A stretch of DNA of 64,000 nt. Source: Martelella lutilitoris (GTDB taxonomy: Bacteria > Pseudomonadota > Alphaproteobacteria > Rhizobiales > Rhizobiaceae). Both the position numbers and the translations under genes were made by a program. The stretch lies in assembly GCF_005924265.1 (NCBI RefSeq), contig NZ_VCLB01000004.1:1-64000 (forward strand). The letters are read 5' to 3'. Position 1 is the stretch's first letter. Every line of letters starts with the position of its first letter. Shown piece after piece: positions 29,199-38,325 of the stretch. Under the pieces are notes generated by a model. That model was not told where the DNA came from, searched no databases, and saw only the letters and a list, made by a program, of their open reading frames with translations.

Positions 29199-29225
29199 AA
29201 AAGGCCGGCGCATGACGCGCCGGCC
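29199..29225 (-). terminator. Terminator of the LysR gene at 29.3 kb
   Basis: GGCCGGCGC / GCGCCGGCC, a perfect nine-base-pair stem with a five-base loop; on the minus strand it is followed by TTTTATCG. It lies between the convergent SDR and LysR genes. Confidence 0.75.
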
Positions 29226-29255
29226 CCTGTTCGTTCTCCGCGTGACGGGACAAGC

Positions 29256-30206
29256 CTACCAGCTTGCCGCAACATGGGCCGGCTTCAGCCGCTGCGAACG
29301 CGACAGCGCCTTGCCGTCTATCTCGAAGCCCGGCGCGATCTCGACGGCGCTGATATTGTCGAGCGAGGCGATAATGTGGTTGGAGAGCGCCGTCGTCAGC
29401 GAGGCGGAGGCGCCGGGCCGCTTCATCAGGCCGATCTGCACCGGCGGCAGCGGCGGGAAGCCGTCAGCCTGGGTCAGCACGCGCATGCCGTTGCGCAGCG
29501 CCGATTCCGGCAGGATCGAGATCGCCATGCCGGCAAGAACGGCCGACGCCACCACCGTTGCCGACCAGCTGGTAAACAACACGCGATAGTCTCGGTCGAC
29601 GCCCTCCAGCGCTGCAATGGCAAGCTGTCGCCAGCGGCAATCTCGCCGTCCGACGGCAAGCGGCACCGGCCGGTCGACCGGCAGCGCGTGGTTGGCGGAC
29701 GCCACCCAGCACAAGGGTTCGGTGCGCACCACTTCCGAGTCACGCGTGCGCGGATTGTGGGTGACCAGCGCCATATCGAGTTCGCCCTGCTTCAGCCGCT
29801 CCACGAGATCGTTGGAATCCTCGCAGACGATGTAGAGCTCGACATTGGGATGGGACTTGGCGAACCGGTTGATGATGTCCGGCATGTAGCGGTCGGCATA
29901 GTCATCCGGCGTGCCGATGCGGATCGAGCCCTCGAGACGATTGTCGTCAAAGGCGGCGATCGCCTCGTTGTTGAGGCGAATGATCCTCCGGGCGTAGTTC
30001 AAAAGCTTGTCGCCCTCATCCGTCAGCCGCACGCCGCGACCGTCCTTGGTGAAGAGCTGCTTGCCGATCCGGTCCTCAAGCCGGCGCATCTGCATGGAAA
30101 CCGCCGACTGGGTCTTGAACACCTGTTCGGCGGCGCGGGTGAAAGAGCCATTGTCGACGATGGCGACGAACGTCTGAAGCTGATCGATATCCAAAGGCGC
30201 AACCAT
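29256..30206 (-). CDS. LysR-family regulator (LrhA/HexA-like)
   Basis: The 316-residue protein has the LysR helix-turn-helix (LDIDQLQTFVAIVDNGSFTRAAEQVFKTQSAVSMQMRRLE) and an effector domain with GTPDDYADRYMPDIINRFAKSHPNVEL. The DDYA segment and overall pattern resemble the LrhA/HexA group of global regulators. AGGTGG precedes the ATG at 30206. No divergent partner is close (the DUF1127 gene starts 269 bases away), so its target is not evident from position. Confidence 0.88.
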   Translation of the reverse strand: MVAPLDIDQLQTFVAIVDNGSFTRAAEQVFKTQSAVSMQMRRLEDRIGKQLFTKDGRGVRLTDEGDKLLNYARRIIRLNNEAIAAFDDNRLEGSIRIGTPDDYADRYMPDIINRFAKSHPNVELYIVCEDSNDLVERLKQGELDMALVTHNPRTRDSEVVRTEPLCWVASANHALPVDRPVPLAVGRRDCRWRQLAIAALEGVDRDYRVLFTSWSATVVASAVLAGMAISILPESALRNGMRVLTQADGFPPLPPVQIGLMKRPGASASLTTALSNHIIASLDNISAVEIAPGFEIDGKALSRSQRLKPAHVAASW

Positions 30207-30474
30207 GAAACCACCTATCAAGTCTATTGATGTTTGATATTAAAAACATTCGTTGGACTGATCAATAAGGAATCGCCATTTTGTCAAGCAACGAGACGGA
30301 CAATCCGTTTGCCGACAGAAAAGCCAGTTGCATGTTTCGGGTGGCTGTGGGGCGAAAATTCCGGTTTGTTCGTCAAAGGCCGGCGACAATCGCGCGCGAT
30401 ACCGCGCTGAGGGGATTGTTTCCGGGATCAGTTCAAACGGGCCGCGTCCGGCGGCCCGACCGAAGGAGGCGACG

Positions 30475-30750
30475 ATGTCGTTGATGGAAAGAGCGTCTGA
30501 CAGCCGGGCCCTGGCGCACCGGCCCCACTCCCTTTTGGCGGGCCTCGCCGCCCTGCGCGCTGCGCTTTCGCGCTTTACGAAGAACCGTTCGGCCATTCGC
30601 TACATGGCTGATATGGACGATGCGCTGCTGAAAGACATCGGCCTGACGCGCACCGATGTGGAACAGGCTTATATGAGCTCGATCCGGGAAAACCCGATGG
30701 TGGACCTGAAGCGGGCCGCCTGCAACCGTTCGCAGCGCATGGTGATCTGA
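30475..30750 (+). CDS. DUF1127 small basic protein
   Basis: The 91-residue, Arg-rich protein contains the DUF1127 signature in its second half (RSAIRYMADMDDALLKDIGLTRTDVEQAY). DUF1127 proteins are abundant in Rhizobiales; some have been linked to RNA turnover and to phosphate or stress responses. AAGGAGGCGACG precedes the ATG at 30475. The upstream gap (30207-30474) is long enough for a regulated leader, but I could not assign a specific structure there. A strong terminator lies 190 bases downstream. Confidence 0.88.
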   Translation: MSLMERASDSRALAHRPHSLLAGLAALRAALSRFTKNRSAIRYMADMDDALLKDIGLTRTDVEQAYMSSIRENPMVDLKRAACNRSQRMVI

Positions 30751-30940
30751 CGAACCCTGTCGCCGGGCTGAAAGAGCATGACGCCTTGTTTGGCGCCGGC
30801 GGCGGGATTTGTGCACCGGGGTTCCGAAATCCTGGCTTTCCTCAAGTTTTGGCGTTGGTTTGACGGCCGTTGTCCCAACCGCGGCCCGAAGAAAAGCGTC
30901 ATTTTCCCCGCAGGGTGGTTCAGCCTTCACTCTGCATTTT

Positions 30941-30971
30941 GCCCGGAAACATTGGTTTCCGGGCTTTTTTT
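30941..30971 (+). terminator. Terminator downstream of the DUF1127 gene
   Basis: GCCCGGAAAC, ATTG loop, GTTTCCGGGC, then seven T residues: a textbook intrinsic terminator. It lies about 190 bases after the DUF1127 stop codon, so that gene should have a long 3' untranslated region. Confidence 0.92.
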
Positions 30972-30980
30972 GTGCCGGCC

Positions 30981-31340
30981 TCATCCGCCCTCGTCCGGCT
31001 GCCAGAGCTCGAGCGGATTGCCTTCGGGATCGTGGATGCGGGCAAAGCGGCCGACGCCCGGCATGTCCCATTCCGGATTGGTGATCACCGCGATGCCGGC
31101 CGCCCGCAGGCTGGCGCAGAGGCCCTCGAGGTCATCGACCCGCAGGTTGAGCATAAAGCCGCGGTCTTCAGGAAAATAGTCGGTATCGGCCGGAAAGGGC
31201 GCGAACACCGAAGGACCGGCCATCGTCTCCCAGATCCCGTAGGGCGCCGACCCGACGCCGAGATGTTTCACATACCAGGCGCGAAGCGCCTCCGGCTCGC
31301 GCGCACGAAAGAAGAAACCGCCAATACCTGTGACAGCCAT
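30981..31340 (-). CDS. VOC family protein
   Basis: The 119-residue single-domain VOC protein shows GIGGFFFRAREPEALRAWYVKHLGV at the start, a central MLNLRVDDLEGLCASLRAAG, and the C-terminal ARIHDPEGNPLELWQP, whose Glu is the usual metal ligand. The reaction is unknown; these proteins include glyoxalase I-like enzymes and small-molecule binders. GGAGG precedes the ATG at 31340. It lies downstream of gshA on the same strand (79 bases), so a glutathione-linked role is conceivable but only positional. Confidence 0.85.
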   Translation of the reverse strand: MAVTGIGGFFFRAREPEALRAWYVKHLGVGSAPYGIWETMAGPSVFAPFPADTDYFPEDRGFMLNLRVDDLEGLCASLRAAGIAVITNPEWDMPGVGRFARIHDPEGNPLELWQPDEGG

Positions 31341-31383
31341 CGCCAAGCCTCCGCGTGAAGCGAAAACTATAGACCCGGAACGT

Positions 31384-31408
31384 CGAAAAATCTTCCGGTG
31401 ATTTTTCG
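31384..31408. terminator. Dyad after gshA, possible terminator
   Basis: CGAAAAATC, seven bases, GATTTTTCG between gshA and the VOC gene. The stem is AU-rich and no clear U-run follows on the minus strand, so a terminator role is weakly supported. Confidence 0.4.
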
Positions 31409-31419
31409 GGTTTCCGGCC

Positions 31420-32793
31420 TCAATACTGGAATTCGGCGAACAGCGGGTCGACCGAACCGTTCCAGCGACCATGATAGAGCGCCAGAAGGTCCTCGGCGAA
31501 GGTCGCCTTCTTGGCCATGATCTCGTCGAGCGTCATCAGGAAGACCGCTTCGCTCTGACCGCTGGCATTCAGATTGTTGCGGGCCTTGAGACCCGAGCGT
31601 GCGATCTCGATCGCCTCGCGGCCGACGTCAAGCAGCGGCCGCCCGCCGATCTCGGCCTTCAGCGCAAGCCGCGGCACCTCGTCGCGCAGGCGGTGGATGT
31701 CGGCGACCGACCAGTCGGCGGTCAACTGTTCGGCGGCATCCATCGCGCCGGCATCATAGAGCAGGCCGACCCAGAAGGAGGGCAGCGCGCAGATGCGTCG
31801 CCAGGTGCCGCCGTCAGCGCCGCGCATTTCCAGAAAGCGCTTCAGCCGCACATCGGGAAACAGCGTCGACAGATGGTTGGTCCAGTCGCCCATGGTCGGC
31901 TGCCATTCCTCGACCTCGCCCTTCAGCGCGCCGGCCATGAACTGGCGGAAGGTGATGTTGGTGCAGTCGCGGTAACGCCCGTCGCGAATGATGAAATACA
32001 TCGGCACGTCGAGCGCCCATTCCACGTAGCGTTCGAAGCCGAACCCGGGCTCGAAGGCACAGTCGAGCAGGCCGGCACGGTTATTGTCGGTGTCGCGCCA
32101 GATATCGCCACGCCAGGAGAGAAGCCCGTTCGGCTTGCCCTCGGTAAAGGGCGAGGAAGCGAAAAGCGCGGTGGCCAGCGGCTGCAGCTTCTGTGACAGC
32201 GCCATCTTCCGGCGCATGTCGGCCTCGGAGGAGAAATCGATATTCACCTGGATCGTGCAGGTTCGGTACATCATGTCGAGGCCCTGGCTGCCGACCTTCG
32301 GCATGTAGTTGCTCATGATGCCGTAGCGCGATTTCGGCATGCGCGGCGTTTCGGCGAGCGTCCATTTCGGGCTGCCGCCGACGCCGAGAAAGCCGATGCC
32401 CATCGGTTCTGCCACCGAGCGCAGCACCGCCAGATGCCGGTTCGATTCCCGGCAGGTCTCGTGCAGTGTCTGAAGCGGCGCGCCGGAAAGCTCGAACTGG
32501 CCGCCCGGCTCCAGAGAAATCGCGCCCATGCCGGCGGGTTCGGCAAGACCGATGATGTTCTCGCCGTCCATGATCGCGTCCCAGCCGAGCTTGGCCTTCA
32601 TGCCCTGAAGAATGGCCGAGATCGAGCGCTCGCCCTCATAGGGCACGGGGGAATTGTCCGCCTTGAAGAAGGGAAACTTCTCATGCTCTGTGCCGATGCG
32701 GAAATCCGCCTCGGGCTTGCAGCCGGCCTCCAGATAGGCGGCAAGTTCCGCCGTGTCGGTGATCGGCGTGGCGTCGGAAGTGTCACGGGCCAT
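31420..32793 (-). CDS. gshA: Glutamate-cysteine ligase, plant/alphaproteobacterial type
   Basis: GshA makes gamma-glutamylcysteine, the first and limiting step of glutathione synthesis. The 457-residue length and motifs (FRIGTEHEKFPF, ISLEPGGQFELSGAPLQTLHE, MGIGFLGVGGSPKW, CTIQVNIDFSSEADM, EMRGADGG) identify the GCS2-like class shared by alphaproteobacteria and plants. In plants this class is redox-regulated. GAGGAAC precedes the ATG at 32793; sixteen further codons upstream lack support. It follows rsmE by 139 bases, the usual gene order in Rhizobiales. Confidence 0.96.
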   Translation of the reverse strand: MARDTSDATPITDTAELAAYLEAGCKPEADFRIGTEHEKFPFFKADNSPVPYEGERSISAILQGMKAKLGWDAIMDGENIIGLAEPAGMGAISLEPGGQFELSGAPLQTLHETCRESNRHLAVLRSVAEPMGIGFLGVGGSPKWTLAETPRMPKSRYGIMSNYMPKVGSQGLDMMYRTCTIQVNIDFSSEADMRRKMALSQKLQPLATALFASSPFTEGKPNGLLSWRGDIWRDTDNNRAGLLDCAFEPGFGFERYVEWALDVPMYFIIRDGRYRDCTNITFRQFMAGALKGEVEEWQPTMGDWTNHLSTLFPDVRLKRFLEMRGADGGTWRRICALPSFWVGLLYDAGAMDAAEQLTADWSVADIHRLRDEVPRLALKAEIGGRPLLDVGREAIEIARSGLKARNNLNASGQSEAVFLMTLDEIMAKKATFAEDLLALYHGRWNGSVDPLFAEFQY

Positions 32794-32932
32794 GGAAGTT
32801 CCTCGATATCGTCTGCCGGTCGGGGCCGGGTTTTCCATCGCTATTGGCCCGGTTTGTCCGGGCGATCAAGTCAATTTCCTTGAATAATGGATAAATGCAC
32901 GGGACCGCGACAGGCTCCGCAAGCGGTCGGCT

Positions 32933-33670
32933 TTATTTCCAGTCGCCGATTGTCGCCTGGATCACCGAAAGGGCGGCGACGGCTGCCGTGTCCGCCCTGA
33001 GGATGCGCGGCCCGAGCGGAATGGGCGTGACGAAAGGAAGCGACCGCAGCATCGCCCGCTCCTCGTCCGAAAACCCGCCCTCGGGCCCGATCAGCAGCGC
33101 GAGCTTTCCTTCGCGCACCTGCCGGAGCGCGCTCACGGGGTTTTGATGCGCGTCCGCCTCGTCGCAGAAAATCAGCCGCCGCCCGGGCTCCCACTTCTCC
33201 AGAAGGTCGGCAAGCTTCACCGGTTCCAGAAGTTCGGGAACGGCGAGAACGCCGCATTGTTCGGCGGCCTCGATGATGTTGGCCGCGAGCCGGTCGCTCT
33301 TGCCGGGCTTGCCCTGAACGTGCTGGGTCATCACCGGCTGGATGCGGCCCGCGCCCATCTCGACCGCCTTTTGCACCATATAGTCCATCCGTCCGACCTT
33401 CAGCGGCGCGAACAGATAGGTCAGGTCCGCCAGGGGCGGCTGCGGCCGGGTCTGTTCCACGGGGTGAAGCATGATTTTCTTGCGGGTCGGATAGGATATC
33501 CGCGCCAGCCATTCGCCATCGCGCCCGTTGAACAGCAGAAGCTCGGCGCCTTCCTCGGCGCGGATGACATGGGCAAGATAATGAAACTGGTTCCTGTCAG
33601 CCTCGAAGGCCTCTCCGGCGGCAAGGCCGGCGTCGACATAGAGGCGCTGCAGGCGATAATTGGCGCGCAT
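32933..33670 (-). CDS. rsmE: 16S rRNA (uracil1498-N3)-methyltransferase
   Basis: RsmE methylates U1498 in the decoding region of 16S rRNA using S-adenosylmethionine. The 245-residue protein belongs to the SPOUT knotted methyltransferases: an N-terminal PUA-like part ([21 protein letters not shown]) and the knot motifs [26 protein letters not shown] and [27 protein letters not shown] precedes the ATG at 33670. It is just upstream of gshA. Confidence 0.96.
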   Translation of the reverse strand: MRANYRLQRLYVDAGLAAGEAFEADRNQFHYLAHVIRAEEGAELLLFNGRDGEWLARISYPTRKKIMLHPVEQTRPQPPLADLTYLFAPLKVGRMDYMVQKAVEMGAGRIQPVMTQHVQGKPGKSDRLAANIIEAAEQCGVLAVPELLEPVKLADLLEKWEPGRRLIFCDEADAHQNPVSALRQVREGKLALLIGPEGGFSDEERAMLRSLPFVTPIPLGPRILRADTAAVAALSVIQATIGDWK

Positions 33671-33747
33671 GATGGCTCCCGCGATTCGAATGCTCTCGCC
33701 GCGAAGCCTATCGGATTTCAGCGCCAATCAGAATGGCATGCGGCCCT

Positions 33748-34182
33748 CTACCCGTCGAGCAGGTTGATGAGTTCGATCAGCAGCGTCTTCAGCTCGCTTT
33801 CATGCACAAGTTCGGCCGCTTCCTCCGGCGTCGTCCATTTGCGGGTTCGCTCGTCGGCCTCGGGGTATTTTGATTTGGTCTTGCGCACGCGCAAGGGGTA
33901 GAGATCGACGACGCAGGGCACGGACGTGCCGTTGTCGAGCCGTTTCAGATAGGAATAATTTCCGAGAGGCTTCTCGGCGACCTTGCCCTTGATGCCGGCC
34001 TCCTCGAAGGCCTCCTGGGCGGCAACCTCGTGCGGGGCCTTGTTGGCCATCGGCCAGCCCTTGGGCGTGACCCAGCGGCCCGTGTCGCGGCTGGTGATCA
34101 GCAGCACCTCGATCGCGGTTTTTTTCTTGCTTCGGGTCAGCCTGTAGCAAAGGGCGGCATATTGCTGGCGGGCTTCGATCAT
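33748..34182 (-). CDS. Nudix hydrolase (DIPP-like)
   Basis: The 144-residue protein has a slightly divergent Nudix box, GWPMANKAPHEVAAQEAFEEAGI, preceded by RWVTPKG. The metal-binding EAFEEAG is intact, while the usual Arg before it is Gln. The KGWP form is typical of the diphosphoinositol-polyphosphate/diadenosine-polyphosphate hydrolase subgroup; in bacteria the substrate is usually a dinucleoside polyphosphate or similar. GGGGAGACGG stands before the ATG at 34182. No operon partner is evident. Confidence 0.88.
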   Translation of the reverse strand: MIEARQQYAALCYRLTRSKKKTAIEVLLITSRDTGRWVTPKGWPMANKAPHEVAAQEAFEEAGIKGKVAEKPLGNYSYLKRLDNGTSVPCVVDLYPLRVRKTKSKYPEADERTRKWTTPEEAAELVHESELKTLLIELINLLDG

Positions 34183-34477
34183 GTCCGTCTCCCCAGCCAG
34201 CTTCTTCTCTGATGGCATGTCCCGCGTGTTTCCTTCCGGCAGGGCGTCCGCGAAAGTGCAGACTCAAGCAATATCCCCGCGAATTTGATAAAACCCGTTT
34301 CTATCATGGCTTGTCACCACGGAAACGGCACGCCCGTGAAGCTTTTGTGAAATTATCGGACTTTTCGGCCCTCCTCCCAACAGCAGGCCAACACGCCGCC
34401 GACAGGGCGGGAACTTTCGGCTTACATCGCCGTTTTTGTTTCAACTTACGTCAAGAAAAGCGCCGAAAGGAAATACA

Positions 34478-34642
34478 ATGCTTGAGTGGATCCTGATATT
34501 GCTGATCATCGCGGCAGTCGCCAGCCTTCTCGGCTTTCGCGGCGTGGCGGGTCTTTCTGCCGGGATTGCCCGCGTACTGATCTTCATCGTCCTCGTCGTC
34601 ATCCTGATTTCGCTGATCACCGGCATATTGATCGTCGCCTGA
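34478..34642 (+). CDS. DUF1328 small membrane protein
   Basis: The 54-residue protein consists of two hydrophobic helices (LEWILILLIIAAVASLLGF and GIARVLIFIVLVVILISLITGILI) around the conserved Gly-rich turn RGVAGLSAGIA. This is the DUF1328 (YtjA-like) signature, small inner-membrane proteins of unknown function often induced by stress. AAAGGAA precedes the ATG. It is convergent with the LysR gene next to it. Nothing else coding is seen between 34183 and 34477. Confidence 0.88.
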   Translation: MLEWILILLIIAAVASLLGFRGVAGLSAGIARVLIFIVLVVILISLITGILIVA

Positions 34643-34655
34643 CGCGGCCACCTGC

Positions 34656-35561
34656 CTACGCCCCCCAATAGGATGCGGGGGCGTAGAGCTTGGCCAGGAA
34701 ATCGATGAACAGCCGCACTTTCTCCGGCAGGAAGTTGCGGCTGGGATAGACCGCAAACAGCCCGACATCGCCCGGGCTTTCATATTGTTTCAGCACCTGC
34801 ACAAGCCTGCCGTCCGCAATCTCCGGGCCGATATCCCAGGTCGAGCGCAGCGCAATCCCCATGCCGGCCAGAACCGCCTCGCGCACCACCTCGCTGGAAT
34901 TGGTGACGAGACGCCCTTCCGGACGCAGCGCGACCGTGCCTTCCGGCCCGGCAAGCCGCCAGTGATCGCCATTATGGGCCGGCAGGCAAACATGATGGTC
35001 GAGGTCGGCGAGGTTTTCCGGCATCCCCATTTTCTCGATATAGGACGGCGCGGCGCACAGGATGCGCTTCACCGGCGCAAGCTTGCGCGCCACGAGCGAA
35101 CTGTCGCTCAGTTCGCCAATGCGGATGGCGACATCGAAGCCCTCGGCGACGATATCAACGAAAGCGTCGTTCAAAAGCAGTTCGATCTCAAGCGCCTCAT
35201 GGGCGTTCATGAAGGTGGCAAGATGCGGGGCGATATGCATGCGCCCGAAGGATGTGGGCGCTGAAACCCGGAGCCTGCCCCTGACGGCGGCGGTGCGCCC
35301 CTCGACAAAGGCCTGCGCTTCCTCCGCCCCTGCCAGAACCGGCAGGATGCGCTCATAATAGCCTCGCCCGGTTTCCGTCAGCATCACTCGCCGCGTGGTT
35401 CGCTGCAGAAGGCGCGCGCCGAGCGCCTCCTCCAGCCGCTTGATGCTCTTTGAAACCACGGCCGGCGAGAGCCTCAGCTCATGCGCCGCCTCCGTCATGC
35501 TGCCGTTCGTCGCCACCCGGGCGAAGATCTCGATATCGGTCAGGTTCATAGTGGCCGCCAT
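34656..35561 (-). CDS. LysR-family regulator, likely for glycolate oxidase
   Basis: The 301-residue protein has an N-terminal winged helix (LTDIEIFARVATNGSMTEAAHELRLSPAVVSKSIKRLEEALGARLLQRTTR) and an effector domain of the CrgA/DsdC-like group (RLRVSAPTSFGRMHIAPHLATFM). It is divergent from glcD with a gap of 111 bases, which suggests it controls glcDEF in place of the GntR-type GlcC known from E. coli. The start could be the ATG at 35561 or at 35549; neither has a strong ribosome-binding site. The open frame continues far upstream opposite glcD, but that part is not coding. Confidence 0.87.
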   Translation of the reverse strand: MAATMNLTDIEIFARVATNGSMTEAAHELRLSPAVVSKSIKRLEEALGARLLQRTTRRVMLTETGRGYYERILPVLAGAEEAQAFVEGRTAAVRGRLRVSAPTSFGRMHIAPHLATFMNAHEALEIELLLNDAFVDIVAEGFDVAIRIGELSDSSLVARKLAPVKRILCAAPSYIEKMGMPENLADLDHHVCLPAHNGDHWRLAGPEGTVALRPEGRLVTNSSEVVREAVLAGMGIALRSTWDIGPEIADGRLVQVLKQYESPGDVGLFAVYPSRNFLPEKVRLFIDFLAKLYAPASYWGA

Positions 35562-35672
35562 TTTTGCCGTATCGGAACAAGTGTTAGCATTTGTCTTGCC
35601 ATAAGGCCAATGATAGAACGCGGGAGGAGACCGAAACACGCTTTGTGTTTCGCAAGATGCGGAGGTGACCCC

Positions 35673-37109
35673 TTGTCCGGCGCTATCGCGTTCAGCGCGC
35701 CGAAGGCCGATATTCTGGCCCGGCGGAGCGAGATTATTTCCGATCTTCAGGCCCTGCTGCCGAAGGACGCGCTCATCCACGAGGCGCGCGAACTGGTGCC
35801 TTTCGAGACGGACGGCTTCATCGCCTATACCCGCCTGCCGCTGGCCGTCTGCCTGCCGGAAACGACGCAGCAGGTGGCCAGGGTGCTGGACTATTGCCAC
35901 GAGAACGGCATTCCGGTCGTCCCGCGCGGCGCCGGCACTTCGCTTTCCGGCGGCGCGATCGGCCAGGAGGACGCGATCATCCTCGGGCTTTCGCGCATGA
36001 ACCGCATTCTCGACATCGACCTGCCGAACCGGATCGCGACCGTCCAGGCGGGCGTCACCAATATCGCCATTTCCGAGGCTGTGAAGCCGGAGGGCTTCTT
36101 CTACGCACCGGACCCGAGCTCGCAGCTTGCCTGCACCATCGGCGGCAATATCGGCATGAATTCCGGCGGCGCGCACTGCCTGAAATACGGCGTGACCACG
36201 AACAACCTTCTCGGCGTGAAGATGGTGCTGGTCGATGGCACGGTCATCGATCTCGGCGGCAAGGCACTTGATTCGGCCGGCTACGACCTGATGGCGCTGG
36301 TCTGCGGCTCGGAAGGCCAGCTCGGCATCATCACCGAGGCGACCGTCCGGCTTCTGGCAAGTCCGGAAGGCGCGCGGCCCGTGCTCTTCGGCTTCCCGAC
36401 GTCCGAACAGGCCGGCGCCTGCGTCACCGATATCATCGCCTCCGGCATCATTCCCGTCGCCATAGAATTCATGGACAAGCCGGCGATCGAAATCTGCGAG
36501 GCCTTTGCCAAGGCCGGCTATCCGCTCGACGCCGGCGCGCTTTTGATCATCGAGGTCGAGGGCTCGGAAGACGAGATGGAGGCGATGCTCGCCGAGATCG
36601 TCGCCATTGCCGAACGCCACGGCGTGATGGCGATCCGCCGCAGCCAGTCGGCGACGGAAGCCGCCCTGATCTGGAAGGGCCGCAAATCCGCCTTCGGCGC
36701 CACCGGCCGGATCGCCGACTACATCTGCATGGACGGCACCGTGCCGCTCAGCCAGCTTTCCTACGTGCTGCAGAAAACGAGCGAGATCACCGACCGCTAC
36801 GGCCTCCGGGTCGCCAATGTGTTCCATGCCGGCGACGGCAACATGCATCCCCTGATCCTCTACAATATCAACGACCCGGAAGACGCCGCGCGCGCCGAGG
36901 AAGCGGGCGCGGAAATCCTCAAGCTCTGCGTCGACGCCGGCGGCTGCCTGACCGGCGAGCACGGCGTCGGCATCGAGAAACGCGACCTGATGCGCCATCA
37001 ATATTCCGACATTGACCTTCGCCAGCAGATGGCGGTGCGCGCGGCCTTCGATCCGGACTGGGTGCTGAACCCCTCCAAGGTTTTCCCGCTGGAGGGCCGC
37101 GATGACTGA
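35673..37109 (+). CDS. glcD: Glycolate oxidase subunit GlcD (FAD-linked)
   Basis: GlcD is the FAD-binding catalytic subunit that oxidises glycolate to glyoxylate at the membrane. The FAD-binding region shows PVVPRGAGTSLSGGAI (residues ~88-103) and PDPSSQLACTIGGNIGMNSGG; the C-terminal oxidase domain ends with CLTGEHGVGIEKRDLM. The protein is 478 residues. The start is a TTG at 35673, seven bases after GGAGG; no ATG or GTG fits better. Its end overlaps glcE by eight bases. Confidence 0.95.
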   Translation: MSGAIAFSAPKADILARRSEIISDLQALLPKDALIHEARELVPFETDGFIAYTRLPLAVCLPETTQQVARVLDYCHENGIPVVPRGAGTSLSGGAIGQEDAIILGLSRMNRILDIDLPNRIATVQAGVTNIAISEAVKPEGFFYAPDPSSQLACTIGGNIGMNSGGAHCLKYGVTTNNLLGVKMVLVDGTVIDLGGKALDSAGYDLMALVCGSEGQLGIITEATVRLLASPEGARPVLFGFPTSEQAGACVTDIIASGIIPVAIEFMDKPAIEICEAFAKAGYPLDAGALLIIEVEGSEDEMEAMLAEIVAIAERHGVMAIRRSQSATEAALIWKGRKSAFGATGRIADYICMDGTVPLSQLSYVLQKTSEITDRYGLRVANVFHAGDGNMHPLILYNINDPEDAARAEEAGAEILKLCVDAGGCLTGEHGVGIEKRDLMRHQYSDIDLRQQMAVRAAFDPDWVLNPSKVFPLEGRDD

Positions 37110-38325
37110 ACTGTTGACACCTGAAAGCGAGACGGAAGCCGCCGGCATCATCGCCCGCCATTTCGAGACGGGCGTACCGCTTGCCCTTTGCGGCGGCAAT
37201 ACGCGGTCGGGCTTCGGCAATCCGCAAAGGGCCGAAGCCACGCTGTCGTCGTCGACGCTTTCCGGCATCGTCTCCTACGAGCCGTCGGAAATGGTGATGA
37301 CGGCGCGCGCCGGCACGCCGCTTGCCGAAATCGAGGCGGCGCTCAGGAAAAACGGCCAGTTCCTCGCCTTCGAGCCGATGGACCATCGCGGCATCATGAA
37401 TACCGAGGGCACGCCCACGATCGGCGGCGTGTTTGCCGCCAATGTCTCCGGGCCCCGTCGCTTCGCCCTTGCGGGGGCTGCCCGCGACCATCTGCTGGGC
37501 GCGCGTTTCATCAACGGCAAGGGTGAGGCGATCAAGGCCGGCGGCCGGGTGATGAAGAATGTGACGGGGCTTGATCTTGCCCGGCTGATGGCGGGCTCGC
37601 ACGGCACGCTCGGCTTCCTGACGGAAGTGACCTTCAAGGTGCTGCCGGCGCCGAAGGCGGCGACCACCATCATCGTCTCCGACCTGACCGATGACGACGC
37701 GATTGCGCTGATGGCAGCCGCCATGGCGCTGCCGCTGGAGGTTTCGGGCGCGGCCCACCTGCCCTACAGCGTCCGGCCCGCCTTCCTGTCCGGCGCGCTC
37801 GAAGGCGACAGTGTCACCTGCCTCAGGCTTGAGGGCCTGCCGGAATCGGTTGCCGTACGCGCGGAAAAGCTGAAGGACTATGCCGGCGCGATCGGTTCCG
37901 TCGCCGAATTGGATGCCACGAAAACCGCAACGCTCTGGCGCGAGATCCGCGACGCTGCGCCCTATGCGGAAAAATCGCTGCGCCCGCTCTGGCGCGTCAG
38001 CATAGCGCCCTCGGAAGCCGCGAAGCTCGTCGCCGACATCCGCCTTGAGGCGGCGGTCGACGCCCTTTACGATTGGCAGGGCGGACTGATCTGGATGCGC
38101 ATGGATGGCGCGCCGGAACCGGGCCGGCTCAGGGCGCTGATCAAGGCCCATGGCGGCGGCCACGCCACCCTGATGCGCGCGGACCCGACGGCACGGGCGC
38201 TGATCCCCGCCTTCGAACCGCAGCCGCCGGCGATCGCCGCCCTTTCGGCGCGGATCAAGCAGAAACTCGACCCCAAGGGGATTTTCAGCCCCGGAAAGAT
38301 GGCGAAAGAGGAGATGGCAGCATGA
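37102..38325 (+). CDS. glcE: Glycolate oxidase subunit GlcE
   Basis: GlcE is the second FAD-binding subunit of the glycolate oxidase complex, similar to a shortened GlcD. The 407 residues include LALCGGNTRSGFG and GTPTIGGVFAANVSGPRRFALAGAARDHLLGARFINGKGE, which form the FAD site, and end with the short KLDPKGIFSPGKM. It overlaps glcD by eight bases at its start and the following membrane-protein gene by four bases (ATGA) at its end, so the operon is tightly coupled. Confidence 0.95.
   Translation: MTELLTPESETEAAGIIARHFETGVPLALCGGNTRSGFGNPQRAEATLSSSTLSGIVSYEPSEMVMTARAGTPLAEIEAALRKNGQFLAFEPMDHRGIMNTEGTPTIGGVFAANVSGPRRFALAGAARDHLLGARFINGKGEAIKAGGRVMKNVTGLDLARLMAGSHGTLGFLTEVTFKVLPAPKAATTIIVSDLTDDDAIALMAAAMALPLEVSGAAHLPYSVRPAFLSGALEGDSVTCLRLEGLPESVAVRAEKLKDYAGAIGSVAELDATKTATLWREIRDAAPYAEKSLRPLWRVSIAPSEAAKLVADIRLEAAVDALYDWQGGLIWMRMDGAPEPGRLRALIKAHGGGHATLMRADPTARALIPAFEPQPPAIAALSARIKQKLDPKGIFSPGKMAKEEMAA

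Noticed and set aside
34656..37268. 870-residue open frame on the minus strand
   Set aside because: Only its last 301 residues are a LysR protein. The rest runs opposite glcD, which has clear motifs, and has no recognisable domain.
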